A stretch of DNA of 41,074 nt from Selenomonas sp. (GCF_022771645.1 NZ_JALFCU010000028.1:1-41074); one strand, 5' to 3'. Shown: positions 1 through 7,806, counted from the stretch's first letter. The notes: a model not told the origin generated them from the sequence alone. Made by a program: numbers and translations.

Positions 1-330
1 CATGGTCGCCTCAGCAAGGCCTTCGGCTTTGCTTTTTGCCGTCGCTGCTGACAGCTCTTCTTGGTATTCTTCTTCTTGGACTCTTCGCGCCTCTTCGGCG
101 TCCCATTGCAGGGTCATCATTTGCAAGACCTCCTCTTTGCACCGTTCAAGGAACGATTGCATGATTTCGTGCTTCAGCTGATCGAGCATGATGTCTTCGA
201 GCGTGTTGATCTGGATGTCCTCCGGCCGGATGATCGTGTCCGGGCGGATGGCCTGATAGAATTTCGCGAGTTCTACAGGATTGTTCATAAACATGCGGAA
301 AACAGAGTCCTTGTATTGGCGATTGGCCAT
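1..330 (-). pseudogene. Rpn/PD-(D/E)XK-type transposase-nuclease remnant, core deleted in frame, cut by window edge
   Basis: This reading frame begins MANRQYKDSVFRMFMNNP and runs open to the window edge (110 codons seen). It starts at ATG 330 with GGGAGG seven bases upstream. Residues 1-55 match the N-terminus of Rpn family recombination-promoting nucleases (the KDSVFR start and the INTLEDIMLDQLKHE segment). In intact members that segment leads into the nuclease core with its G-x-D and hhhVEHQS motifs. Here it is followed at once by IMQSFLERCKEEVLQMM and WDAEEARR, which resemble the C-terminal helical tail of the same family, then by a Glu/Ala-rich tail. The catalytic core of roughly 150-200 residues is therefore missing while the frame is kept. 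I infer a deletion derivative that cannot cut DNA. An intact promoter and ribosome site suggest it may still be expressed. Confidence 0.65.
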
Positions 331-351
331 GTCATCGCCTCCCTTGATTCT

Positions 352-380
352 ATTTTACTGTGTCTGTCTGTGTTTTTCAA
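352..380 (-). promoter_or_regulatory. Promoter of the Rpn remnant
   Basis: On the minus strand TTGAAA (380-375) and TAAAAT (357-352) are separated by exactly 17 bases. They lie 22 bases upstream of the ATG at 330. This is a good sigma-70/SigA-type match by eye and has not been tested. Confidence 0.55.
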
Positions 381-404
381 GAAAGAAATGGATGGTGATA
401 GCGC

Positions 405-917
405 ATGGCGAAGCTGGTGTCGCATGTCTGCGAGGACTGCGGGGCGGTGTTTGAGGCGGGGCGGGCGGCGCGGTTTTGCCCGGCGTGCCGGAAGCGGCGG
501 CAGCAGGCGTATGCGAAGGCGGAGCGGCGGTGCGTCGTCTGCGGGCAGACGTTCATCGGGACGCCGCGTGCGCTGTACTGTCCGGAGTGTCGCGTGGTGA
601 AGCATCGGGAGAACTATCAGCGCCACATGGCGCGGAAAAAGAAAGGCCGCACGATCGTGCGCGGGGAGACGCGTGGGACGTGCGAGGTGTGCGGGCGGAC
701 GTTCGTCTTGATGGCGGGTGGGCAACGATATTGCCCGGACTGCGCGAAGGCGGCCTACATGGAGGCGGATCGGCGGCAGAGCAAGGCATGGGCCGAGCGG
801 GAAAAGCAAAAGGCGCTGCAGGCGAGAGCTGAGGCGCAGGAAAAAGATGAGGGCACGCAAAAAGCCCTGTCTCCAGAGGCAGGGCAGCAGGGCGGCGATG
901 AGAGGAGCGGCGGTTGA
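405..917 (+). CDS. Multi zinc-ribbon protein, unknown function
   Basis: This 170-residue soluble protein carries three zinc-ribbon modules in a row. Each is a CxxC pair followed by a second CxxC: CEDCG...CPACR (residues about 9-28), CVVCG...CPECR (43-62) and CEVCG...CPDC (92-112). The linkers are Arg/Lys-rich (ARKKKGRT), which would suit nucleic-acid binding, but that is inference. Residues 125-170 are a charged low-complexity tail rich in Ala, Glu, Lys and Gln, likely disordered. The ATG at 405 has only a weak ribosome site (GGTGAT, 5 bases away). The gene is divergent from the Rpn remnant and convergent with the AAA ATPase gene. Its last codons also encode terminator hairpins for both strands, so the tail is probably under little protein-level constraint. 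I do not recognise a named family. Confidence 0.7.
   Translation: MAKLVSHVCEDCGAVFEAGRAARFCPACRKRRQQAYAKAERRCVVCGQTFIGTPRALYCPECRVVKHRENYQRHMARKKKGRTIVRGETRGTCEVCGRTFVLMAGGQRYCPDCAKAAYMEADRRQSKAWAEREKQKALQARAEAQEKDEGTQKALSPEAGQQGGDERSGG
859..885 (-). terminator. Minus-strand intrinsic terminator inside the zinc-ribbon gene
   Basis: A 10-bp stem (864-873 with 876-885, one G-U pair) is preceded on the plus strand by AAAAA. Read on the minus strand it is a GC-rich hairpin followed by TTTTT. It lies downstream of the minus-strand AAA ATPase gene and would end that transcript. Confidence 0.5.
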
Positions 918-935
918 GCGCGCGCTCCTCTTTTT
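901..935 (+). terminator. Intrinsic terminator of the zinc-ribbon gene
   Basis: AGAGGAGCG (901-909) pairs with CGCTCCTCT (923-931), followed by a run of T. The hairpin overlaps the stop codon at 915-917. Confidence 0.65.
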
Positions 936-968
936 ATAGCGTTCGAGGAACGGAAAGAAAATCTTTCC

Positions 969-2246
969 TCATGGCCGGAGGCTCGTGATGGGGACGACCA
1001 TTACGCCGTCCGGCCTTGTATAGGCTGCGTTCGTCATGCCGCAGAGTACGCAGAGGAGTTTTGGCACGCGGCCGTTTTCGTCGCGCTCGATGCTGCGGCG
1101 GAGCGACAGCAGCCCTTCGGCTGCAGCATCAATCTGGTTCGCGCCAAGTTTGATTTCGAACGCGCCCCACTCGTCGTTCGGCAGTTCGACGATAGCATCG
1201 ATTTCTTTTTCGGCATAGTCTTGGTAATGAAAGAGTTTCGCGCCGAAGGATTCGGCGTAGATGCGCAGATCGTGTTCGCAGAGCGCCTCGAACAGAAAGC
1301 CCATCGTGTTGAGGTCGTTCATCAGACCATCTGCGTCCATGCCGAGCAAAGCGCAGGCGAGTGACGGATCGGTCAGATGGTGCTTCGCCATCTGTTTCAC
1401 GCGGACAGACGATCGCACGCTGGGGGCAAAGGGCGGTTGGTCATCGACGAGGAACAGGCGCCGGAAAACGTCAAGGTAAGAAAGGATGGTTGGATCGCTG
1501 ATGTCCACGCCGTCGACATCGCGGATGTCGCGTCGCAGCGTTCGGTTCGAAACGGTCGTGGATTCGTTGCGGGCGAGCGATCGCAAGAGTCGGAGCATCT
1601 TTGCTCCGTCGCGTTGGATGCCGTCCATACGGTTTGCGCCGTCTTCGAGGATGGCATCGAGATAGCGGCGTGGCAAGAGACCGGCCTGTGTCGCTGGGAC
1701 ATCGAGGCTTCCCGGCCACCCGCCGCGCACGAGAAGTGCTGCGAGCGTCGGGAGTTGCACCTCGCCCGTCATGGATGGGGAGAGCGTCCCGTGGAACATT
1801 TCGTGCAAGGATATGCGCCCATCCGAATCTCCGGTCTCAAAGAGCGTCATCGTGCGCATGTGGAGCGGGGCGATGCGACCGGCACCGCTGTGCATGACAC
1901 CTTTCCGCTGGGGCGTCGACGAACCAGTCAGGACGAACTGTCCCTTTGCGCCGCGCGCGTCGACAGTAGCGCGGACGGCGTCCCAGATGCCAGGGACTTC
2001 CTGCCATTCGTCGATGAGACGCGGAGTCTCGCCCGCGAGAATCAGCGAGGGATCCATCTGTGCCAGCCGCCGATTCTGAAAGTTCCCCGCCGGGTCGCCA
2101 ATCAAGATCTGGCTGTTGCTGTGCTTCCACGATGTCCACGTTTTCCCGCACCATTTCGGCCCTTCGATGCAAACGGCGCCGAACGCCGACAGATGTTCTT
2201 CGACCGCTTGGTCGAGGATTCGCGGCCGATATCCTTGAATGTCCAT
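969..2246 (-). CDS. AAA-type ATPase with C-terminal DUF4143 domain
   Basis: This belongs to the large bacterial family of ATP-binding proteins with an AAA_14-like N-terminal domain and a DUF4143 nuclease-like C-terminal domain. Its cellular role is poorly defined. In the sequence, YRPRILD is followed by a Walker A loop GPKWCGKT (about residues 30-37). LIDEWQEVPGIWDAVR is the Walker B/sensor region and VLTGSSTP is the sensor-1 Ser/Thr stretch. The C-terminal half has EIDAIVELPNDEWGAFEIKLG, a PD-(D/E)XK-like D...E-x-K arrangement typical of DUF4143. I place the start at ATG 2246, giving MDIQGYRP (425 residues), because GAGGTG lies six bases upstream. An in-frame ATG twelve bases earlier overlaps that ribosome site. 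The gene stands alone and has an unusual repeated operator-like region upstream. Its codon use is more mixed than that of the housekeeping genes, which fits horizontal acquisition. Confidence 0.8.
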   Translation of the reverse strand: MDIQGYRPRILDQAVEEHLSAFGAVCIEGPKWCGKTWTSWKHSNSQILIGDPAGNFQNRRLAQMDPSLILAGETPRLIDEWQEVPGIWDAVRATVDARGAKGQFVLTGSSTPQRKGVMHSGAGRIAPLHMRTMTLFETGDSDGRISLHEMFHGTLSPSMTGEVQLPTLAALLVRGGWPGSLDVPATQAGLLPRRYLDAILEDGANRMDGIQRDGAKMLRLLRSLARNESTTVSNRTLRRDIRDVDGVDISDPTILSYLDVFRRLFLVDDQPPFAPSVRSSVRVKQMAKHHLTDPSLACALLGMDADGLMNDLNTMGFLFEALCEHDLRIYAESFGAKLFHYQDYAEKEIDAIVELPNDEWGAFEIKLGANQIDAAAEGLLSLRRSIERDENGRVPKLLCVLCGMTNAAYTRPDGVMVVPITSLRP

Positions 2247-2256
2247 GACACACCTC

Positions 2257-2325
2257 ATTTTATCGTTTTCACGATTTTCATTTTATCAAATTCGGTAATT
2301 TTATTTTATCATATTTGATAAAATA
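2257..2325. promoter_or_regulatory. Three tandem 23-bp operator-like units
   Basis: ATTTTATC recurs at 2257, 2280 and 2303, exactly 23 bp apart. The third unit is a perfect palindrome (TTTTATCA, four bases, TGATAAAA; 2304-2323). The first two are degenerate versions with weaker right arms. The array lies directly upstream of the AAA/DUF4143 gene in a sharply AT-rich patch. I infer a cooperative binding site, possibly autoregulatory. Confidence 0.5.
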
Positions 2326-2327
2326 AG

Positions 2328-2363
2328 AAAAGCAGGGACACCGGATGGCGGTGCCTCTGCTTT
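2328..2363 (-). terminator. Terminator of the P-type-ATPase-like gene
   Basis: AAAGCAG-GGACACCG (from 2328) pairs with CGGTG-CCTCTGCTTT (2349-2363) around a short loop. Read on the minus strand it is followed by TTTTCTTATTTT. It lies 44 bases beyond the stop of the minus-strand gene. Confidence 0.6.
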
Positions 2364-2406
2364 CTTGCGTTATGAAAAGGATGCCTGGCGTCTTGGCGTA
2401 TGGATG

Positions 2407-3591
2407 CTAGGATTTTTTTGCGAGAAAGAGGAAGCCGCACGCGATGGTGAAAACGGCGAGGCCGACGGCGGCGGCTGCGGGCGGGAGGAACGGGCCGCCG
2501 ATGGCGTGCAACAGGCCAAAGGCGGGGAGCGCGAGGAGGATGAGGCCGGCGAGCGCGAGGCGGCAGCTGCTGCGCAGGGCGCGGGCGATGCTGCGCAGCG
2601 ACGTGATGAGCGCAGGGAGCGTGGAAAGGGAGGCAATCTGCAACATCGGCGTATGAGCGACGGTTGCTGCTTTGTCTGATGATGGCGGTGTGTCATCAAT
2701 TGTGAGGTCAGCGGCGGTGTCCAGCGGCGGGACGAGGGAGGCGATGACGTGGCCTTTGGCTTTGCGCAGCTGGAGCTCGCGCGTGAGGCTGTCCGTGTTC
2801 GCGAGGGATTTTGCTTCCGTCGTTCCGAGCGCTTTCTGCATGGCGTTTGCGTAGCGGCGGCCGCCGTGCGTGCAGAGGATCGTCGTGATGCCGTGGCGTT
2901 CGAGGTCGGCGATGGTTTTCTTCGCCGTCTCGGAGACGTCTTCTTCGAATGCGATGAGGCCGCGCGTGCGCGGGCCGAGCGCGACGCCGATGAGCGCGAG
3001 GCCGTGGATGGCGAGCTGGTCGGCGCGCGTCGCGAGTTCGGCGCTCGTCTTGACGCCTTCGGCTTCGAGCCAGTCGAGGCGGCCGACGCGGAGCGTCTGC
3101 CCCATGAGCAGCGCTTCGGCGCCGGCGTGCGGCACGAGCGTCGCAGCCGAGAGGCGGTGCAGGCGCAGGCGGCGGTCGCTTGCGACGGCGCAAAGGACTT
3201 TCGCGTACGGATGCGTCGCGTCCTGCTCGGCCGAGGCGGCGAGTGCGAGCAGGTCGGACTGCGACATGCCTTCGGGCACGAGCTCTTTGATGTGCGGCTC
3301 GCCAATCATGAAGCGGCGGCGCGGCAGCAGCAGCGTGTCGATGTCTTTGAGCAGGGCGAGCACGGTCGCGTCGGATGCGGCCGCTTCATTTTTTTTGAGC
3401 GCGCGGCGGGCAGAGGCATCGGCGAGCCAGCAGCTCGCCGCGTAGGGCAGCGGCAGCGCCGCGATGATTGTCGCGTCCGCAGCAGCGAGCGCGCTGTCCG
3501 CGCCTTCGAGCACGAACCAGACGAGGCCGGCGGCGACGGCGAGGACGACGGCGAAGAGAAATGCAAACCGCATGGAAACCGGATGTTGCAC
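2407..3591 (-). CDS. Degenerate P1B-type (metal) ATPase-like membrane protein, catalytic motifs lost
   Basis: This 394-residue protein looks like the second half of a heavy-metal P-type ATPase. Two hydrophobic segments (about 8-28 and 38-58) are followed by a soluble HAD-like region and two more hydrophobic segments (about 345-365 and 372-391). The soluble part keeps the N-domain HP dipeptide in its family context (DATHPYAK, His127-Pro128), plus segments like VGRLDWLEAEGV, LIGVALGPRTRGLIAFEEDVSETAKKTIADL and ADLTIDD. The phosphorylation motif DKTGTLT is replaced by DIDTLLL (83-89). The GDGxND motif is replaced by a stretch around VPPLDTA. The actuator domain, the TGE loop and the first membrane helices are absent. 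It cannot be a normal pump. The GTG start at 3591 is supported by AGGAGG eight bases upstream. It is divergent from ispE. A structural, sensory or inhibitory role is possible but unproven. Confidence 0.6.
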   Translation of the reverse strand: MQHPVSMRFAFLFAVVLAVAAGLVWFVLEGADSALAAADATIIAALPLPYAASCWLADASARRALKKNEAAASDATVLALLKDIDTLLLPRRRFMIGEPHIKELVPEGMSQSDLLALAASAEQDATHPYAKVLCAVASDRRLRLHRLSAATLVPHAGAEALLMGQTLRVGRLDWLEAEGVKTSAELATRADQLAIHGLALIGVALGPRTRGLIAFEEDVSETAKKTIADLERHGITTILCTHGGRRYANAMQKALGTTEAKSLANTDSLTRELQLRKAKGHVIASLVPPLDTAADLTIDDTPPSSDKAATVAHTPMLQIASLSTLPALITSLRSIARALRSSCRLALAGLILLALPAFGLLHAIGGPFLPPAAAAVGLAVFTIACGFLFLAKKS

Positions 3592-3652
3592 GAAAAATTC
3601 CTCCTAACAAGAGAGCTTGCTAAATACTTTCGCGGTGGACAAGCGAAATCCC

Positions 3653-3681
3653 TTGTTCGCACGGTAAAAACCTGATAAAAT
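3653..3681 (+). promoter_or_regulatory. Promoter of the ispE operon
   Basis: TTGTTC (3653-3658) and TAAAAT (3676-3681) are 17 bases apart, 42 bases before the ispE start. The 132-bp gap to the divergent gene holds nothing else I can name. Confidence 0.55.
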
Positions 3682-3723
3682 CGTGAACAGGATAAAATAC
3701 AGAATACACGAGGTGTTTGACTC

Positions 3724-4599
3724 TTGGAGAACGTAACCATCCTCGGACACGCGAAGATCAATTTGACGCTCGACATCCTCGGCACGCGGCCGGACGGTTT
3801 TCACGAAGTCGCGATGGTCATGCAGGCCGTCGAGCTCGCGGACACGCTGCGGCTGACGAAGACGGCGGAGCCGGGCGTGCAGCTGACGATTGATGTGCCG
3901 TGGCTGAAGGCGGATGAGAAAAATCTCGCCGTGCGTGCGGCGCGGCTCATGCAGAAGACGTTTGCAGACCGCATCACGGGCGGCGTGGCAATCGCGCTCG
4001 AAAAGCGCATCCCGATGGCGGCCGGCCTTGCGGGCGGCAGCGCGGATGCAGCGGCGGTCTTGCGCGGCATGAATGAGCTCTACGCGCTCGGTGTGAGTGA
4101 CGAGGAGCTCTGCACGCTCGGCGCGGAGCTCGGCTCGGACATCCCGTTTACGCTGCTCGGCGGCACGATGCTCGCGACGGGGCGCGGCGAGGTGCTCGAG
4201 CGCCTGCCGGATTTCCCGGAGACGTATGTCGTGCTCGCGAAGCCGCACATTTCCGTCTCGACGGCTTGGGCGTACGGCGCGTATGACGCCAATCCAGCGA
4301 CGGAACATCCAGACAACGCGGCGATGCGGCGCGCCATCGAGGCGGGCGACCGCAGGGCGGTGGCGGGTTTGTTGAACAACGTGCTGGAACGTGCTACGAT
4401 AAAGCGGTATGAAGAGCTCGCGGACATCAAGCAGCGCATGGTCGCGGCCGGCGCGCTCGCGAGCCTCATGTCGGGCAGCGGCCCGACGCTGTTCGCGCTC
4501 GCAGAATCGTGCGAGCAGGCGGAAACCATCGCCGATGCTGTGCGCGCACAGGACGTGGACGTTTTCGTCACGAGAACGATAAAATATCAGAGCAAATGA
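3724..4599 (+). CDS. ispE: 4-diphosphocytidyl-2-C-methyl-D-erythritol kinase
   Basis: IspE phosphorylates the 2-hydroxyl of CDP-methylerythritol with ATP in the non-mevalonate (MEP) isoprenoid pathway, in the cytoplasm. The 291-residue length is normal. GHAKINLTLDI near the N-terminus carries the conserved Lys/Asn substrate site. PMAAGLAGGSADAAA (residues about 97-111) is the GHMP-kinase glycine-rich ATP loop. SLMSGSGPTLFAL is the third GHMP motif. The start is TTG 3724 with GAGGTG eight bases upstream, which matches the family N-terminus. It is the first gene of a run ispE-gntR-glmU-prs on the same strand with short gaps. Isoprenoid supply (IspE), cell-wall precursor synthesis (GlmU) and UppP downstream form a loose envelope theme. 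Confidence 0.95.
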   Translation: MENVTILGHAKINLTLDILGTRPDGFHEVAMVMQAVELADTLRLTKTAEPGVQLTIDVPWLKADEKNLAVRAARLMQKTFADRITGGVAIALEKRIPMAAGLAGGSADAAAVLRGMNELYALGVSDEELCTLGAELGSDIPFTLLGGTMLATGRGEVLERLPDFPETYVVLAKPHISVSTAWAYGAYDANPATEHPDNAAMRRAIEAGDRRAVAGLLNNVLERATIKRYEELADIKQRMVAAGALASLMSGSGPTLFALAESCEQAETIADAVRAQDVDVFVTRTIKYQSK

Positions 4600-4609
4600 G
4601 GGATGTGTT

Positions 4610-5326
4610 ATGGAGAAGAAACTTTCACCCATCAAATTGGACAGCTACCAGCCGCTCCGCGAGGTCGTCTGCGAGTCGCTGCGTGACGCCATCCGCAAGG
4701 GCGTGCTGAAGCCGGGCGAGCGCCTCATGGAGATTCAGCTCGCGGAAGAGCTCGGCGTGTCGCGCACGCCCGTGCGCGAAGCCATCCGCAAGCTCGAACT
4801 CGAGGGCTATGTCATCATGATGCCGCGCCGCGGCACGTACGTCGCGAGCATGTCGATCCGCGACATCAACGAGATCTTCGAGATCCGCACATCGCTCGAG
4901 TCGCTGTCGAATGGCCTCGCGGCCGAGCGCATCACGGCGGAGGAGCTCGAGAGCCTGCAGCGTTTGCTCGTGCAGATCGGCGGCTACGTCGAGGACGGCG
5001 ACATGGAGAACATCGTCAAGACGGACATCGAGTTCCATGACCTGCTGTACCATGCGGCGCGCAACAGCCGCCTCTTGGGCATCATCTCGAACCTGCGCGA
5101 CCAGCTCACGCGCTTCCGCACGCTCTCGATGTCGTATCCCGGCCGCCTCGAGGCGACGCAGGAAGAGCACCGCGAGATCGTCGAGGCCATCGCCGAGGGC
5201 GACATGAAGCGCGCGAAGAAAGCGGCGGAGCGCCACATGGAAATGTCGGAGAAAACGCTTCTGAAGGCCATTGACGCGAAGAAAAAGGAACAGGATAAAA
5301 AATCGGGCAAGAAACCGAAAAAATAA
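4610..5326 (+). CDS. GntR-family transcriptional regulator, FadR/FCD subfamily
   Basis: This is a DNA-binding repressor or activator of 238 residues. The N-terminal winged helix-turn-helix is clear (ERLMEIQLAEELGVSRTPVREAIRKLELEGYV, about residues 33-65, then the wing PRRGTYVA). The C-terminal helical FCD domain has DIEFHDLLYHAA and EEHREIVEAIAEGDMKRAKKAAERHM, whose Asp/His residues usually bind a metal and an organic acid. The last 20 residues are a Lys-rich tail. The ATG at 4610 follows GAGGGATG and the gap after ispE is only 10 bases, so it is co-transcribed. No neighbouring catabolic gene points to its ligand. In this lineage such a regulator between ispE and glmU may be a conserved housekeeping neighbour, but I cannot verify that here. 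Confidence 0.88.
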   Translation: MEKKLSPIKLDSYQPLREVVCESLRDAIRKGVLKPGERLMEIQLAEELGVSRTPVREAIRKLELEGYVIMMPRRGTYVASMSIRDINEIFEIRTSLESLSNGLAAERITAEELESLQRLLVQIGGYVEDGDMENIVKTDIEFHDLLYHAARNSRLLGIISNLRDQLTRFRTLSMSYPGRLEATQEEHREIVEAIAEGDMKRAKKAAERHMEMSEKTLLKAIDAKKKEQDKKSGKKPKK

Positions 5327-5350
5327 AAGAAATAATTGGAGGCAAAACGA

Positions 5351-6718
5351 ATGTCAGATTTCGTTACGGTGATTCTCGCGGCCGGTAAGGGCACGCGCAT
5401 GAAGTCGGCGCTGCCGAAAGTCCTGCACAAGGCAGGCGGCAAGGCCATGGTCCAGCAGGTGCTCGATGCGGCGAAGGCGGCCGGCGCACGGCGCCAGGTT
5501 GTCGTCACGGGCTTCGGCGGCGAGCAGGTGCGCGAAGCTCTCGGCGATCAGGCGGAGTTCGTCACGCAAGAAGAGCAGCTCGGCACGGGCCACGCCGTCA
5601 AGATGACGGCGCCGCTGCTGAAAAACGAGCAGGGTACGGTCATGGTGCTCTGCGGCGACACGCCGCTCCTCACGAGCGCGCTCTTGAAGAAACTTTTTGA
5701 TGAGCATGTCGCGGCGCAGGCGAAGGCGACGGTGCTGACGGCGGTCATGCCGGATGCGACGGGCTACGGCCGCATCATCCGCAAGGCGGACGGCAGCGTC
5801 GAGAAGATCGTCGAGCACAAGGACGCGACGGAGGCGGAGCGAGAGGTCCGCGAGGTCAACTCCGGCATTTACTGCTTTGATGCGCAGGCGCTCTTTGCGT
5901 CCCTCGAGCACGTCACGAACGACAACGCGCAGGGCGAATACTACCTGCCGGACGTGCTGGAAATCCTTCAGAAGCAGGGCGAGAAGATCTGGGCCGTCGC
6001 GGCGGACGACTACGAGGAGACGCTCGGTGTCAACAGCCGCGCGCAGCTCGCGAACGCCGAGCGCATTTTGCGCCAGCGCAAGAACGACGAGCTCATGGCC
6101 GAGGGCGTCACCATCATCGACCCGGCGACGACGTTCGTCGACAGCGACGTGACGGTCGGCCGTGACACGATCCTCTATCCGATGACGTACCTCGAGAGCG
6201 GCACGACGATTGGCGACAACTGCGAGATCGGCCCGTCCGTGCGCATCCAGAACACGACGATCGGCAACGGCGTCACGGGCCAGTTCCTCTATGCGCACGA
6301 TGCCGTCGTCGACGACAACGTCAAGCTCGGCCAGTTCGTCCACCTGCGCCCGGGCACGCACATCTGCGAGGGCGTGAAGATCGACAACTTCATCGAGGTC
6401 AAGAACTCGACGATCGGCAAGGGCTCGAAGCTCCCGCATCTCTCGTACATCGGCGACTGCGACATGGGCGAGAACGTCAACATGGGCTGCGGCACGATCA
6501 CGGTCAATTACGACGGCAAAAAGAAATTCCGGACCAAAATCGGAAACAATGCGTTCGTCGGCTGCAACTCGAACCTCGTCGCGCCCGTGACGGTCGAAGA
6601 CAATGCCTACATCGCGGCGGGCTCGACCATCACGCAGACCGTGCCGAAGGACGCGCTCGCCGTCGCGCGCGCCCGCCAGAAGAATATCACGGGCTGGCTG
6701 GACAAACGCAAACAATGA
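5351..6718 (+). CDS. glmU: Bifunctional GlmU: GlcN-1-P acetyltransferase / GlcNAc-1-P uridyltransferase
   Basis: GlmU makes UDP-GlcNAc, the precursor of peptidoglycan and other envelope glycans, in the cytoplasm. The N-terminal uridyltransferase has the signature LAAGKGTRMKS (about residues 9-19), a LCGDTPLL loop and the EGEYYLPD-like segment AQGEYYLPDV. The C-terminal half is a left-handed beta-helix of hexapeptide repeats (for example TIGDNCEIGPSVRI, VKLGQFVHLRPG) with the acetyltransferase site around HLSYIGDCDMG and NYDGKKKFRTKIG. At 455 residues it is the normal length. I use ATG 5351 (MSDFVTVILAAG) rather than the in-frame TTG at 5336, because GGAGG sits eight bases upstream of the ATG and overlaps the TTG. 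It lies 24 bases after the GntR gene and 74 before prs. Confidence 0.96.
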   Translation: MSDFVTVILAAGKGTRMKSALPKVLHKAGGKAMVQQVLDAAKAAGARRQVVVTGFGGEQVREALGDQAEFVTQEEQLGTGHAVKMTAPLLKNEQGTVMVLCGDTPLLTSALLKKLFDEHVAAQAKATVLTAVMPDATGYGRIIRKADGSVEKIVEHKDATEAEREVREVNSGIYCFDAQALFASLEHVTNDNAQGEYYLPDVLEILQKQGEKIWAVAADDYEETLGVNSRAQLANAERILRQRKNDELMAEGVTIIDPATTFVDSDVTVGRDTILYPMTYLESGTTIGDNCEIGPSVRIQNTTIGNGVTGQFLYAHDAVVDDNVKLGQFVHLRPGTHICEGVKIDNFIEVKNSTIGKGSKLPHLSYIGDCDMGENVNMGCGTITVNYDGKKKFRTKIGNNAFVGCNSNLVAPVTVEDNAYIAAGSTITQTVPKDALAVARARQKNITGWLDKRKQ

Positions 6719-6792
6719 TGATAAACTCGTTTTGAGAAATCATTTTATGCTCATGTCCATATCGTGCAGAAAACAATGGAGGACGAGAACAA

Positions 6793-7740
6793 ATGTCTTT
6801 AGACACGGGAAACTTGGTCATTCTGGCCGGCAATGCGAACCCCGAGCTCGCAAACAAGATCGCGGACCGCATCGGCGTCAACCTCTGTGACGCATACGTC
6901 GGCCATTTCAACAATGGCGAGACCCAGGTCATGATCAGCGAGAGCATCCGCGGCAAGGATATCTTCATCATCCAGCCGACGTCGCAGCCGGTCAATGACA
7001 ACCTCATGGAGCTCTTGATCATGGCGGATGCCTGCAAGCGCGCCTCGGCGCACAGCATCACGGCCGTCGTACCGTACTATGCGTACGCGCGTCAGGATCG
7101 CAAGACGCGCGGCCGCGAGCCGATCTCGGCGAAGCTCGTCGCGAACCTCATGACGACGGCAGGCGTCACGCGCGTCGTCACGGTCGACCTCCATGCTGGC
7201 CAGATCCAGGGCTTCTTTGATATCCCGGTCGATCACCTCGCGGCTGCTCCGACGATTGCGAACTACTTCCGCTCGCAGAAGCTCGAAGACGTCGTCGTCG
7301 TCTCGCCGGATCTCGGCGGCGTCACGCGCGCCCGCATCCTCGCCGACCATCTGCAGGCGCCGATTGCCATCATCGAGAAGCGCCGCCCGAAACCGGGCTG
7401 CGCCGAGGTCATGAACCTCATCGGCGACGTGCAGGACAAGACGGCCGTCATCATCGACGACATCGTCGACACGGCCGGCTCGCTCTGCGAAGGCGCGCGC
7501 GCCCTCCAGAAGCGCGGCGCGAAGCGCATCTTCGCATCGTGTTCGCACGCGCTCCTCTCCGATCCCGCCGTGCAGCGCATCAACGATTCGCCGATTGAGA
7601 AGCTCGTCATCACGGACACGATCCCGCTGCCGCCGGAAAAGCACAGCGACAAGATCGTCACGCTCTCGCTCGCCGAGCCGATCGCGGATGTCATCATCCG
7701 CATCCAGAGTCACCGTAGCGTCAGCCAGCTGTTCCGCTGA
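6793..7740 (+). CDS. prs: Ribose-phosphate pyrophosphokinase (PRPP synthetase)
   Basis: Prs transfers pyrophosphate from ATP to ribose 5-phosphate, giving PRPP for nucleotide, His, Trp and NAD synthesis. The protein has 315 residues, as usual. The ATP site region YYAYARQDRKTRGREPIS and the metal/ribose-binding VDLHAGQIQGFFDIPVDHL are intact. The PRPP loop VIIDDIVDTAGS (about residues 217-228) is also intact. The ATG at 6793 has GGAGG ten bases upstream. The order glmU-prs is common in Firmicutes. A perfect terminator follows 20 bases after the stop. Confidence 0.96.
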   Translation: MSLDTGNLVILAGNANPELANKIADRIGVNLCDAYVGHFNNGETQVMISESIRGKDIFIIQPTSQPVNDNLMELLIMADACKRASAHSITAVVPYYAYARQDRKTRGREPISAKLVANLMTTAGVTRVVTVDLHAGQIQGFFDIPVDHLAAAPTIANYFRSQKLEDVVVVSPDLGGVTRARILADHLQAPIAIIEKRRPKPGCAEVMNLIGDVQDKTAVIIDDIVDTAGSLCEGARALQKRGAKRIFASCSHALLSDPAVQRINDSPIEKLVITDTIPLPPEKHSDKIVTLSLAEPIADVIIRIQSHRSVSQLFR

Positions 7741-7760
7741 GCACGCTTCAAAACAACTAC

Positions 7761-7794
7761 AAAACGACGGTTGCATCGCAACCGTCGTTTTTTC
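7761..7794 (+). terminator. Strong terminator of prs, immediately before the Crp-family ribosome site
   Basis: A perfect 14-bp stem (AAAACGACGGTTGC at 7761-7774 with 7778-7791) with a 3-base loop ends in TTTTTT. The ribosome site AGGAG of the next gene begins only three bases after the T run, leaving no room for a promoter between. Confidence 0.9.
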
Positions 7795-7806
7795 TAGGAG
7801 CTTGTC

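Noticed and set aside
2361..2410. Divergent small gene in the 160-base gap between the AAA and P-type-like genes
   Set aside because: Only the terminator and operator units are seen; the short plus-strand frames run into the next gene in antisense.
2749..3675. 308-codon plus-strand frame opposite the P-type-ATPase-like gene
   Set aside because: The minus strand has a ribosome site, membrane segments, a terminator and family likeness; the plus frame has none of these.
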